Shown here piece by piece: positions 15,854 to 23,698 of a stretch of 26,419 bases of DNA (position 1 is its first letter; the number at the start of each line of letters is the position of its first letter). The stretch is from positions 1 to 26,419 of the forward strand of contig JBGPKX010000026.1 in assembly GCA_041486185.1 (NCBI GenBank), written 5' to 3'. Both the position numbers and the translations under genes were made by a program. This DNA comes from QHXW01 sp041486185. Lineage in GTDB: Bacteria > Acidobacteriota > Terriglobia > Bryobacterales > Bryobacteraceae. The notes under the pieces were generated by a model. That model had not been told where the DNA came from. It saw nothing but the letters and a program-made list of their open reading frames with translations, and did no database searches.

Positions 15854-17929
15854 TCAGGTTGCCAGCTTCGTGGCAATCGTCTCGAGTACCTTCTCGTGCA
15901 GGCACTCGAGAAACTCGGCCAGCAGGGATTGGCGGTGTCCCGTCTCGGCCGCCAAAACGTGATACGGGCTCATCACCGTGGCACGCAGAACGAAAAGGCC
16001 GTGTTGCCGGTATTCGACGGGATCGATTCCCGCCCGATCGAGCAGGGCCGAAATTGCTGCCGGAGAGTAGTTCGCCGTCTCAAACACAGTGCGCGACACG
16101 AAGAACGGCTGTGAGTAGCTGTAGGGCTGCTGGCCGCGACGCTTCGCCAGGGTAAAGCTTTCATACAATCGGCGGTTGAGCGTATTCGCGCGCATCAGGC
16201 TGCCGGCAGGCCACTCCTGTACGAAGAAGCACACGATGTTGGTGTCGGGCGGCTGCGGCGTGACCGCGAGAATGCGATAGGGGAGCAACTCGCCGTTAGC
16301 GCGCGCAGCGGTATCCCAATGGACGAGCCGCTCGTAGAGTTCGCGCGCACCGAGCAGCGAGGCGCGAAGGATCTCGCCGTACCCGGAGCGGTCGGGTGGA
16401 ATCATGCGATGCGACAACCAGCAGGCGGCCACGGCGGCGCCCGGCTTGGATCCCTCAAGGATGTAGGGGCCGACGGAATCCGGCGCGCGGTGCCGCCGCG
16501 AGTCCAGCTCCTCGGCATGCGCAGTCGAGAGATAGGGAACCTCTTGAGTCAGGAATTGGCGCACGAGGTCGTTACGATACGCTGCCACCCCGCAAGGATA
16601 GGGGATGTAGCCGAGCTTGTGGGGATCGACGACGATCGATTCGGCGAGCGGGAAAGCCTCGAACGCACGATGCACCTCCGGAGATCCCCACTCGAGCCGC
16701 AGGTGCTTTTCATAACGGCCTCGCGTAAGAACCAACTCGCGCGAAACAAACTCGCGAAGGGAACCCGATTCGCCGCCTGTGAACAGCGCGCGCAGGTACC
16801 CGCCCCAGGCGGCATCCACGTGCAGCCAGAAGCTTTCTGTAACCCTGTTTTCCGTTTCCTCCCGTAGGGCCGCGATCTGATCGAGTGGATCCACCGCGCC
16901 CTCCTCCGTCGTACCGGCAACGGCGATCACGGCCAGTGGCAGGTATCGTTTCTCGATGACGCGGCGGAGCTTGGCCGCCAGGTCACCCAAGTCCAGGCGG
17001 AAGCGCGCGTCGACGTCCACCAGGACGATATTTTCGCGGCCGATACCCAGAAGGTCAGCCGCCTTGATGACGCTGTAGTGAAGTGCGCCAGAAACCAGCA
17101 GCACGGGCGGGCGCACACCATAGGCGGCGTGAGTTCCCGCATGCGCCACACTGTACGAGCTTTGACTTAGCAATTCGTGCGCGGCGCGGACGGCTTCGGA
17201 CCGCGCCAGCTGCCAGTGCTTTTGGATGGCGTCGATGAAGCGCGAATAAAGATAGATTGCCTGGTTGGGGCGAATCCCCAGGCAGGCTCCTTCGGAAATG
17301 CCTCCGATGGCTTGAGGGTCCCCGGCCAGTTTTAGGGTAAGTGGGATGTCATGGCGCCGACAAATGTCGCGAACTGCAAGCGGGAAGTACCGTACGTTGC
17401 GCGCCATCCAAAGCGCTTCCAGGTTGGCCACGGTGCCGCCACTGGTTGTGTGCGCCCAGCCGAACTCTTCCCTCGACGGCGTGCCATCGGCCGGCGGCGG
17501 CGTGTAGCCGAGCATCCGCAGGATGTCCGCCCCCACCTCAAGTTCCCAGTCGAGCGTAACCGGCGACGACTCCGGTGTGACGTTGTTCGGATTGTACAGC
17601 AGCCCGGCGAAATAACCTAAGACTCCTGGAATGGTCTGGTCCGAGATCATGTGAGCGTTATAGCGCGGGTTGTAGGAGGGAAAGTGCGCACGCAGGCCGG
17701 CCAGCATCTCCTCGACCTGCTGCGACAGCCGGTCGTGAAATCCCACCTCTTCTCGCCGCAGGCTCTCGGGGATCAAAATCTCATCAGAAGGAAAATAGTT
17801 GCGGCGCCAGTGAAAGTAGTCCTCGAGAATGTGGTGGAGCATGCTTCGCTCCAATTCCGCATTTTCGGCTTTCGGGCCCAGAAACCAGGCGGCTATCTGC
17901 CGCGAACCGGTTGGATTCATGTCCTTCAT
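15854..17929 (-). CDS. Tyrosine-decarboxylase-like group II PLP-dependent decarboxylase
   Basis: 691 aa from ATG 17929. It aligns by eye with enterococcal tyrosine decarboxylase over its length: FLGPKAENAELERSMLHHIL near the start, NNVTPESSPVTLDWELEVG, HTTSGGTVANLEALWMARN, HYSVIKAADLLGIG, AGTTEEGAVDPLDQIAALR, HVDAAWGGYLRALF (D372 binds the PLP ring nitrogen) and VDPHKLGYIPYPCG (K438, Schiff base), then GPYILEGSKPGAAVAACW. Such enzymes convert aromatic amino acids to amines in the cytoplasm; the exact substrate is not certain. Starts at ATG 18037 or 17920 are also possible. The radical SAM gene follows on the same strand after 210 nt. Confidence 0.92.
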   Translation of the reverse strand: MKDMNPTGSRQIAAWFLGPKAENAELERSMLHHILEDYFHWRRNYFPSDEILIPESLRREEVGFHDRLSQQVEEMLAGLRAHFPSYNPRYNAHMISDQTIPGVLGYFAGLLYNPNNVTPESSPVTLDWELEVGADILRMLGYTPPPADGTPSREEFGWAHTTSGGTVANLEALWMARNVRYFPLAVRDICRRHDIPLTLKLAGDPQAIGGISEGACLGIRPNQAIYLYSRFIDAIQKHWQLARSEAVRAAHELLSQSSYSVAHAGTHAAYGVRPPVLLVSGALHYSVIKAADLLGIGRENIVLVDVDARFRLDLGDLAAKLRRVIEKRYLPLAVIAVAGTTEEGAVDPLDQIAALREETENRVTESFWLHVDAAWGGYLRALFTGGESGSLREFVSRELVLTRGRYEKHLRLEWGSPEVHRAFEAFPLAESIVVDPHKLGYIPYPCGVAAYRNDLVRQFLTQEVPYLSTAHAEELDSRRHRAPDSVGPYILEGSKPGAAVAACWLSHRMIPPDRSGYGEILRASLLGARELYERLVHWDTAARANGELLPYRILAVTPQPPDTNIVCFFVQEWPAGSLMRANTLNRRLYESFTLAKRRGQQPYSYSQPFFVSRTVFETANYSPAAISALLDRAGIDPVEYRQHGLFVLRATVMSPYHVLAAETGHRQSLLAEFLECLHEKVLETIATKLAT

Positions 17930-17997
17930 TGTGCTCGCAATCCTAAGGCCATGGGTGGAGGGAGGCTTATTGTGCGACCGGGCGATGCGCCATCCTA

Positions 17998-18028
17998 AGT
18001 GCGTTGCCGCCTTAGTGCGTTGCCGCCT
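17998..18028 (+). repeat. Short tandem duplication, 15-bp unit at 16-bp period
   Basis: AGTGCGTTGCCGCCT occurs twice, at 17998-18012 and 18014-18028, separated by one T. It lies just upstream of the decarboxylase start. Probably a local slippage duplication. Confidence 0.85.
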
Positions 18029-18130
18029 CTCTGCCATCCATCGATATTGCTATCTTCAACTGCTGGACTTCAGGCATCGTAAACTGGTGGCGTTGAAGGT
18101 TGCCAGAAGTGGGAGTTGGCGAGGGAAGGT

Positions 18131-18397
18131 ATGTCTAGCACATGTACGCATCTGAAGCAGATGCAAAACATCAAACCGAAGACCCGTGGCTGCGAGGAGT
18201 GCCTCAAGATGGGAGACGCGTGGGTGCATTTGCGGCTTTGCCGGACCTGCGGTCATGTTGGCTGCTGTGATTCTTCCAAGAACAAGCACGCGACCAAGCA
18301 TTTTCACGCCACCAAGCACCCCACTGTGACATCGCTCGAGCCTGGCGAGGACTGGAGCTGGTGCTACATCGATGAGGTCATGCTGGAGCCGTCCTGA
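18131..18397 (+). CDS. UBP-type zinc finger protein
   Basis: 88 aa, essentially one UBP-type zinc finger: CTHLKQMQNIKP, GCEECLKMGDAWVHLRLCRTCGHVGCCDSS, then KHATKHFHATKHPTVTSLEP and WSWCYIDE. Cys and His are arranged as in the ubiquitin-binding ZnF-UBP domain of eukaryotic deubiquitinases; bacterial stand-alone versions of this size are widespread, with no settled role. ATG 18131 follows GGGAAGG closely; an in-frame GTG at 18116 adds five residues. Its stop is 2 nt before the histidine phosphatase start, so the two are probably co-translated. It is divergent from the decarboxylase gene. Confidence 0.92.
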   Translation: MSSTCTHLKQMQNIKPKTRGCEECLKMGDAWVHLRLCRTCGHVGCCDSSKNKHATKHFHATKHPTVTSLEPGEDWSWCYIDEVMLEPS

Positions 18398-18399
18398 GG

Positions 18400-18972
18400 A
18401 TGCCTGGCGAGCTTTGGCTGATCCGGCACGGCGAAACGGAGTGGAGCCGCTCGGGCGCGCATACCGGCCGAACCGATCTGCCCTTGACGGATGTGGGACG
18501 CCAGGAAGCGGCCGCCATCGCGCGACGCCTCGCCGGCAAACCTTTTGCCCTGGTCCTCACCAGCCCGCTGGAACGCGCCCGTGAAACCTGCCGCCTGGCC
18601 GGATACCGGGACGTAGCTCAGCTCGAGCCGAATCTTCTCGAGTGGGACTACGGCGATTATGAAGGACGTAGCACGGCGGATATTCACAAGGACGCGCCCG
18701 GGTGGAATCTCTGGATTTCGGGTTTTCCCAATGGAGAAACGATCGAACAGGTGGCTGCGCGGGCCCGTGCGGCGGTCGATCGGGCATTGCTGGCCGATGG
18801 CGACGTGGCCCTGTTCGCGCATGGCCACCTCCTGAGGATCCTCACAGCGTGCTGGCTAGCCCTGCCTCCCGCCTGCGCGCGATTATTTGCGCTCGGAACG
18901 GCATCGTTGAGTGTGCTGGGCTACGAAAGAGAAACGCGTGTCATCACCTGCTGGAATCAGTTGTGCCGGTAG
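18400..18972 (+). CDS. Histidine phosphatase family protein (phosphoglycerate-mutase-like)
   Basis: 190 aa, single domain. The RHG motif LIRHGETEW carries catalytic H10; the second His is H141 in FAHGHLLRIL; the acid is in EWDYGDYEG; R60 and R61 region (ERARET) binds phosphate. The length fits the broad-specificity phosphatase branch (like alpha-ribazole phosphatase or acid phosphatase) rather than true phosphoglycerate mutase. The substrate cannot be assigned. It starts 2 nt after the UBP zinc-finger stop. Confidence 0.92.
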   Translation: MPGELWLIRHGETEWSRSGAHTGRTDLPLTDVGRQEAAAIARRLAGKPFALVLTSPLERARETCRLAGYRDVAQLEPNLLEWDYGDYEGRSTADIHKDAPGWNLWISGFPNGETIEQVAARARAAVDRALLADGDVALFAHGHLLRILTACWLALPPACARLFALGTASLSVLGYERETRVITCWNQLCR

Positions 18973-19425
18973 TCTTGGTTAGCTCGCCCCATGAGTTGCC
19001 GCAAACTAGCCTCGTTGGCAAGGCTTTGCTTGGGCGATGTGTTCGGATAACCGTGGGTTATGCGTTTTTAATCTTCCAGAAAATCCCTGAGCGGCGGTGA
19101 AGCGACCACTCACAAAACCCTTGTAGCTTGCTCTTAGCGTTGATGTTGAAGAAATAGCGCTAACCAACGGCAATATTTGATCTGACTTACGGCATCCGAA
19201 TTCGCCGCTGAAGAATCCAGGAACGTATGGTACCCTGAGAGTAATTAGTCTTCGCACACGGCTCTGTTTGCCGATCATTTGTCTTCTCTTTATTTCAGGA
19301 TGTGTCTCCAGGATTGAGATAACTCGAAGGTGTTGGTGTGACCCCCTTCGAACCAGTTATCGCAACAACAAAACAACGCGATCGGCGACTCAGTTCCTTC
19401 GCCCGGCGCGCAAGAGGAGTTTCGA
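18973..19425 (+). other. Intergenic stretch without a supported gene
   Basis: About 450 nt between the histidine phosphatase and the HAD gene. Short frames here, including a leftward one at 19006-19278, lack ribosome sites and protein-like character. The only clear structure is the inverted repeat at 19318-19361. Confidence 0.6.
19318..19361 (+). promoter_or_regulatory. Long imperfect hairpin in the HAD gene leader
   Basis: GATAACT-CGAAGG (19318-19330) pairs with CCTTCG (19345-19350) and AGTTATC (19355-19361): 13 base pairs with a 4-nt bulge (AACC) and a 14-nt loop. It ends 64 nt before the GTG start. No U-run follows, so it is not an intrinsic terminator; it may be an operator or an RNA element. 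Confidence 0.45.
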
Positions 19426-20247
19426 GTGACACAAAAAATCAGAAGTGGAAAGCACTATCTGTTAGCCAGCGACTTTGACCAGACGCTCAGTTTCAACGAT
19501 TCGGGAATCGTTCTGAGTGAGCTGCTGGGGACTTCGGGATTTGAGGAGAAAGTTGCGGGTCTCTCGCGCATACACCTGGCGCAACAGGGCGCGGAGCTCG
19601 CGTATCTGCTGCTGCATGACCCGGAGTACCGCTGCGTGCGCAAAGAGCATTTGATCGAGACCGGCAAACGCATTCGTCTGAAACAGAACATTCGATTGCT
19701 GTCGCAAGTGCTTGACGGGATCGACGGATATAATTTCTCTTTTTACGTCATTTCTGCGGCGCCCGAAGAAGTCATCCAATCCGCGCTAGAAGGAATCGTT
19801 CCTCCGGATCACATTTTCGGCACGCGTTTCCAGTACGACGCCGCGTCGGGCGAGATCCAGTCCATCGTGCGCGTCGCTGCCGGGTATGGCAAGGTGGCTG
19901 TGCTCGAGGATCTCCGCACAAAGCTGCAAGTGGGCCATGACCGCGTGGTCTATGTGGGCGATGGCAGTTCCGATGTTCACGTGATGCTGCACGTCAACCG
20001 GCTGGACGGGCTAACGATCGCCGTCTCGGAGAATAAATACATCACACCGATTGCCAAGCGGACCATTTTGAGCGATGACGCACTGAGCGTCCTGGTGCCA
20101 ATGCTCGAAGAAATTGCCGCCTGGGACTCCACGAAGATTCGCGCCCTTTACGAATCGCACGGATTCGTGCTCCAGGATTGGCAAAAGGTGCGGACCGATT
20201 CGCTCACGATTCGGGAGTCTGTCGGGGCTCCGCCCATAGCGAACTGA
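19426..20247 (+). CDS. HAD-superfamily (subfamily IB) phosphatase
   Basis: 273 aa. Motif I is LASDFDQTLSF (nucleophile and acid Asp of DxD), motif II the Ser in FYVISAAPEE, motif IV YVGDGSSDVHVM; a Lys in the region RVAAGYGKVAVL can serve as motif III. The cap lies between motifs I and II, as in phosphoserine-phosphatase-like HADs. The DFDQT form recurs in soil bacterial homologues. Substrate unknown. GTG start with AGGAG 8 nt upstream. The small membrane protein follows after 3 nt, so the two are likely one transcript. Confidence 0.9.
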   Translation: MTQKIRSGKHYLLASDFDQTLSFNDSGIVLSELLGTSGFEEKVAGLSRIHLAQQGAELAYLLLHDPEYRCVRKEHLIETGKRIRLKQNIRLLSQVLDGIDGYNFSFYVISAAPEEVIQSALEGIVPPDHIFGTRFQYDAASGEIQSIVRVAAGYGKVAVLEDLRTKLQVGHDRVVYVGDGSSDVHVMLHVNRLDGLTIAVSENKYITPIAKRTILSDDALSVLVPMLEEIAAWDSTKIRALYESHGFVLQDWQKVRTDSLTIRESVGAPPIAN

Positions 20248-20250
20248 GCC

Positions 20251-20526
20251 ATGGACCTCTTACACATGCCGGACTGGATCGGGTGGCTCGCTACCGCCAC
20301 CTTCGCCAGTTCTTATTTCTGCAAACACCCGTCTACGCTGCGCCGCGTTCAGGCCGTGGCCGCGGTGCTGTGGATGAGCTACGGCCTCTTGATTCACGCC
20401 ATTCCCATCATCGTGGCCAATTTGATTGTCGCCGCTCTGGCTGCGTTTTCGTCATTCCGGCCGTCGCCGGGTGCGGGCCCGGCTCCCTCCGCGCCCCGTG
20501 AGCCACTGGCGCCGGATGAAGGCTGA
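20251..20526 (+). CDS. Small membrane protein, YgjV/PQ-loop-like
   Basis: 91 aa with three hydrophobic segments: IGWLATATFASSYFC, VAAVLWMSYGLLI and IPIIVANLIVAALAAF, then a Pro-rich tail. The W-GW-A start, the central W-SYG and the PxxxAN motif resemble small PQ-loop or YgjV-type inner-membrane proteins; this is a weak, by-eye assignment. It lies 3 nt downstream of the HAD phosphatase gene. No independent ribosome site, which fits translational coupling. Confidence 0.7.
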   Translation: MDLLHMPDWIGWLATATFASSYFCKHPSTLRRVQAVAAVLWMSYGLLIHAIPIIVANLIVAALAAFSSFRPSPGAGPAPSAPREPLAPDEG

Positions 20527-20606
20527 GAGGGGTCGAGACTCGCCACGCCGCCAGGCGGTGAGCCTGAAAATCGCGGCGCCTGGCGTGACTGCCGCGGGGC
20601 GCGACG

Positions 20607-21068
20607 CTAGCCGGCGGCGTTGGCTGCGTGCTCGCGCGCCAGTATCCTCGCGTCGACTCTCCACTTGCGGCACGCCAGGCTGACCAGCCGCAGAACTTCT
20701 TCGGCATTGAACGGCACCGGCAGTAAATCGAAAGCCCCCGATTTCAGTACCTCCATCCAAAAGGCGTCGTCAGCCTGGTGAGAGTAAACCAGCACCATTG
20801 GGGGGTTCGGAAACCGGCGCACGGCCGCCAGGACGTCTTGCCAGGCGCCGTCCGGCAACTCCTTGGAGCACACCAGAACCGGCACAAAGTGTTGTTCCAG
20901 GAACGCGATCGCTTTCGCGAGATCCGGAACACAATGGAAAACCCAATTGGTGTGCCGCATGATGGACTGCAGCGCCACACAATCTTTACTGTCTTGGTTG
21001 ATGGTTAGAACCTCAAGCCTCGGACCGCTCGTCACGGTATCGCGGCCTGGTAAAGCTGGACCTGACAT
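20607..21068 (-). CDS. Stand-alone degenerate receiver (CheY-like) protein
   Basis: 153 aa from ATG 21068, which lies 5 nt after a full AGGAGGTGA ribosome site. The fold is CheY-like: LEVLTINQDSKDCVALQSIM, then VPVLVCSKELPDGAWQDVL, NPPMVLVYSHQADDAFWMEVLKSGAFDLLPVPFNAEEV. The key residues differ from active receivers: the phospho-acceptor Asp position (LVLLDxxLPDG) is Ser68, the acidic pair near strand 1 is NQD instead of DDD, and the Lys of the KP motif is Val118. Only S96 and the overall pattern remain. It therefore probably does not take phosphate in the usual way. No output domain and no adjacent kinase. Confidence 0.85.
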   Translation of the reverse strand: MSGPALPGRDTVTSGPRLEVLTINQDSKDCVALQSIMRHTNWVFHCVPDLAKAIAFLEQHFVPVLVCSKELPDGAWQDVLAAVRRFPNPPMVLVYSHQADDAFWMEVLKSGAFDLLPVPFNAEEVLRLVSLACRKWRVDARILAREHAANAAG

Positions 21069-21077
21069 CAAAATCAC

Positions 21078-21557
21078 CTCCTCACACCTCAGCTTCCACG
21101 GACTCGCTCAACCGGCGTTACCACTCCCTTACGTGCAACTGGGATTCCGTTGACTGAAGGGCTCTTATCGATCATCCGGAAGCCATACCGGTGCCTCGCG
21201 AGGGCGCGGCTGAGAGAAATTCCGCAAGCCGCGCGAAAAAAAACCCAAACAAGTGCTTGCCCGGATTGCGTAAAGGTACGCCGGGCCTGGCCGGCCGGGT
21301 CGCCTTACTTGGCGCGCCAACCGCCCGACTAGGCTGCTTGAGGCAAGAGTTGATGCGAGGGATTCACTTTTTTGTAACGGTCGAGTCTGCCTATTTTATC
21401 GGGCAGGGGCCACGCCGCGTTTTCAGAAGTAGCTTTACACCGCAGGCAGTTGCAGCGCAGGCCTACCGGCTTTTTGGACCACCGGCCATTTAGCTCGGTC
21501 GGACAGAAAGGCCGCAGGTTCCCGCAAACTGTGAGCCTGCGCTACAAGTGCGGCGCG
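21078..21557 (+). other. Intergenic stretch without a supported gene
   Basis: About 480 nt between the degenerate receiver gene and the baeRF stop. A rightward frame at 21191-21493 has no ribosome site and an arginine/proline-biased composition. I see no repeat, tRNA or clear terminator with a U-run. Confidence 0.5.
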
Positions 21558-22691
21558 CTAGTATCGGTACAAAGCGGCTATCGGGGCTTCCCCGCCCATC
21601 TTCGCGGCCGGTAGCATCAATACGTCACCGCCGTTCAAGAGAGTGAGCACGGCAGCTGCATTTATCAGATCCTGCATGGGTTCCGGTGGCTCTCGAAGCT
21701 CCGCACCTTCCGCCAGAACGAGCTCCGCGACACGGCCTTCAGAGGCCGCCGGCAGTATCTGCGAAACGTCCGTAGCCGTCTGTCCGGAACCGACTTTCTC
21801 GCGAAGCCGTTCGAGCGCTGTTTCGGCTGAGAGTTGGGCGCTCGCGTCTGCAATCCCTCCCGCAAGACCGGCGATTTCCTGCAGAGTCAGTGTCTGGGGA
21901 TCCCCCGGTAGCCGGTCGCCCATGATGCCAGGGTACTTAGCCGCACGTTTGTAGAGGGCTACTTCATAATCAACACCCGCAAGCAGCAGCGGCAGGTCTT
22001 GCAGCGTTTCGCCTAATCCGCGGTCCACCATGCTGAAGAAGTGCTGGATACGCTCGTGAGTCTTCTCGCGCTCCGAGCCCGTTCCGAAAGGCACGGCGGA
22101 CATCGTGCCGGTAGACTTGCCGACAGAAGAGCGGTTGCGCCGCGAGTGATCCGGCTGGTCGAAAGCGCCGGCCTCCTCGACGTTGTGCGGGATGGTGGCC
22201 GGGACCGGGATTTCGTGACATTCGGCGTTGACGTACCGCAGCAGCCGTAAGTGCTTGCGGCTCACTGCCAAAATGTAGAACTCACGCTCTCCCGAGAGCT
22301 GCTTGAGAAGCGGTGTTACGTGGAAATGCGGGGCTACGACGACATGAGGGCTAACCGTTGCCGGCAGATAGAAGCGCTCGAATACGACCGGCGAGCGGAA
22401 AATGACCATGGCAGGTCCCCCGGCCTTCATGTCTGGCTCGTCCACCAAGGCGTGTAAAGGCACCAGCAACTCATTGATCTGCTTGAAATCCTTCAGCTTG
22501 GCCAGTTCCTGCTCCGCCAGCCGAATGGCACCTTTCAACCGGTCGCCGTACGACGGTTGAACTCCCGGATGGTAGGCCGACAGGGTGATCGTGATGCAGG
22601 GCCCGGGCGCGGCGCAGAGCCGCCTCAAGTCCTTCATATTGAGAACCTTCATGTTCAGGACCTCGCTTGTTGCGGATACCGTTGACGTCAT
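21558..22691 (-). CDS. eRF1-like protein of the baeRF type (bacterial archaeo-eukaryotic release factor family)
   Basis: 377 aa. The layout LNMKDLRRLCAAPGPCITITLSAYHPGVQ near the N-terminus, GPAMVIFRSPVVFERFYLP, VAPHFHVTPLLKQLSGEREFYILAVSRKHLRLLRY, and a C-terminal domain ending INAAAVLTLLNGGDVLMLPAAKMGGEAPIAALYRY matches the baeRF families. These share a fold with eRF1/Dom34 and were proposed from comparative genomics to act on ribosomes (rescue or stress hibernation), but this is not shown biochemically to my knowledge. No GGQ tripeptide is present. TAGGAGG is 8 nt before the ATG. It starts 31 nt after the L,D-transpeptidase stop, on the same strand. Confidence 0.85.
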   Translation of the reverse strand: MTSTVSATSEVLNMKVLNMKDLRRLCAAPGPCITITLSAYHPGVQPSYGDRLKGAIRLAEQELAKLKDFKQINELLVPLHALVDEPDMKAGGPAMVIFRSPVVFERFYLPATVSPHVVVAPHFHVTPLLKQLSGEREFYILAVSRKHLRLLRYVNAECHEIPVPATIPHNVEEAGAFDQPDHSRRNRSSVGKSTGTMSAVPFGTGSEREKTHERIQHFFSMVDRGLGETLQDLPLLLAGVDYEVALYKRAAKYPGIMGDRLPGDPQTLTLQEIAGLAGGIADASAQLSAETALERLREKVGSGQTATDVSQILPAASEGRVAELVLAEGAELREPPEPMQDLINAAAVLTLLNGGDVLMLPAAKMGGEAPIAALYRY

Positions 22692-22722
22692 GGGTTGGCC
22701 TCCTACAGATGTGTAGCCGAAT

Positions 22723-23517
22723 TTATTCCTGCAAGATGAGGGCCGAGGAACTCCCTACATCGATTCGATTCGACGAGGGCGGGGAGGGTAACTCGACTGC
22801 CCTGCTCCAAAATTCAGCAGAACGCCAGGGTGGAGGCTCGCCGAAGCGATATTCGCCCACGATGAATACGGGCGTGCCAGGCTGAAGCACCGCCAAGCCA
22901 TCCGGTGCGAGTCTCCAGCAGTCTCCCCAACCGAACAACCAGACCGCGTCTCTCTCCAGAAGCCGGATGCAGGCGTGGCTGGCCGGATAGCCGGGCATGG
23001 CATAAGCGTGCAGCGCCATACCCTCTTTATTGCCGAAGTTGAAATACCAGCGCATGTACCATTTGGGGTCCACCGTGCTGTGCCGGCCCTGGGATTTCCA
23101 GTTCAAGCGGAAAAGGCCCGGCGGTGTGGGGCGTTGCTGGTGGCCCGAACTCACAGGGCCCCAGCGCACCAACCCTCCGCATTCGTAGGCGCCAAATACC
23201 TGGCCGGGCAAGTACACGACCAGGAATTTGCTGAAGCTGCGAGCCGCGTCATACTCTTGCGGCAGCGGGCTGTAGAGAAGCTCGCCGAGATCCCAGCGAT
23301 CCGGCACCACCAGCAGTCGCAGACGATTCAGATGCGGGCTGTCGGCGCGATTGAGCTTTTCGAGCAAAGCAACCCGCTCCGGGCCATAAAGCTTTTGGAC
23401 GGCAACGGAGGAGGTAGTGCGCTTCTGCGCGTAGAAACGCGGCCGTACCTGTTCCTGGCCCTGGATGAGGCTCAGCAAGGCCGGCACAACACAAGCAAGT
23501 GCGATCCGGCGCGCCAT
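22723..23517 (-). CDS. L,D-transpeptidase (YkuD domain)
   Basis: 264 aa from ATG 23517, supported by GCAGGAG 8 nt upstream and an immediate signal peptide (ARRIALACVVPALLSLIQG). The catalytic YkuD motif is complete: H170 in MALHAYAMPGYPASHACIRLL, with H181, C183 and R185 (SHxCxR; Ala replaces the usual Gly between His and Cys). Upstream elements KFLVVYLPGQVFGAYECGG and PTPPGLFRLNWK also fit. These periplasmic enzymes form 3-3 peptidoglycan cross-links or attach lipoproteins. An upstream in-frame start at 23622 would put the signal peptide internally and is rejected. The baeRF gene follows after 31 nt. Confidence 0.92.
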   Translation of the reverse strand: MARRIALACVVPALLSLIQGQEQVRPRFYAQKRTTSSVAVQKLYGPERVALLEKLNRADSPHLNRLRLLVVPDRWDLGELLYSPLPQEYDAARSFSKFLVVYLPGQVFGAYECGGLVRWGPVSSGHQQRPTPPGLFRLNWKSQGRHSTVDPKWYMRWYFNFGNKEGMALHAYAMPGYPASHACIRLLERDAVWLFGWGDCWRLAPDGLAVLQPGTPVFIVGEYRFGEPPPWRSAEFWSRAVELPSPPSSNRIDVGSSSALILQE

Positions 23518-23634
23518 CCACAACACTCCTGCGTAAGTTTGATGCCCAGAAAAACAAGGGGGAGTGAAAAAGACTGTACGATTTCGCTCAACTGCGGCCG
23601 GGCGCGATTGCTGCAAGAACATTCAACTGGCTTT

Positions 23635-23650
23635 TGGCACGAGATCTGCG
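23635..23650 (+). promoter_or_regulatory. Sigma-54 (-24/-12) promoter of the LPxTx-tailed protein gene
   Basis: TGGCACG-N4-CTGC: the invariant GG (23636-23637) and GC (23648-23649) are exactly 10 nt apart and the -24 box is a perfect match to TGGCACG; the -12 box deviates by one base from TTGC. The start would be about 23661, giving a leader of some 38 nt with the AGGAGG site properly placed. Palindromic AGATCT hexamers at 23642-23647 and 23654-23659 overlap it. Confidence 0.65.
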
Positions 23651-23698
23651 GATAGATCTTCAGAAAGTGAAATAAGTGAAATACAGGAGGGACGTTGT

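Noticed and set aside
19006..19278. 90-aa leftward frame
   Set aside because: No ribosome site, no recognisable protein features, surrounded by rightward genes.
21181..21196. GG-N10-GC element (minus strand) upstream of the degenerate receiver gene as a sigma-54 promoter
   Set aside because: About three mismatches to the consensus outside the invariant bases and over 110 nt from the start; chance match in GC-rich DNA.
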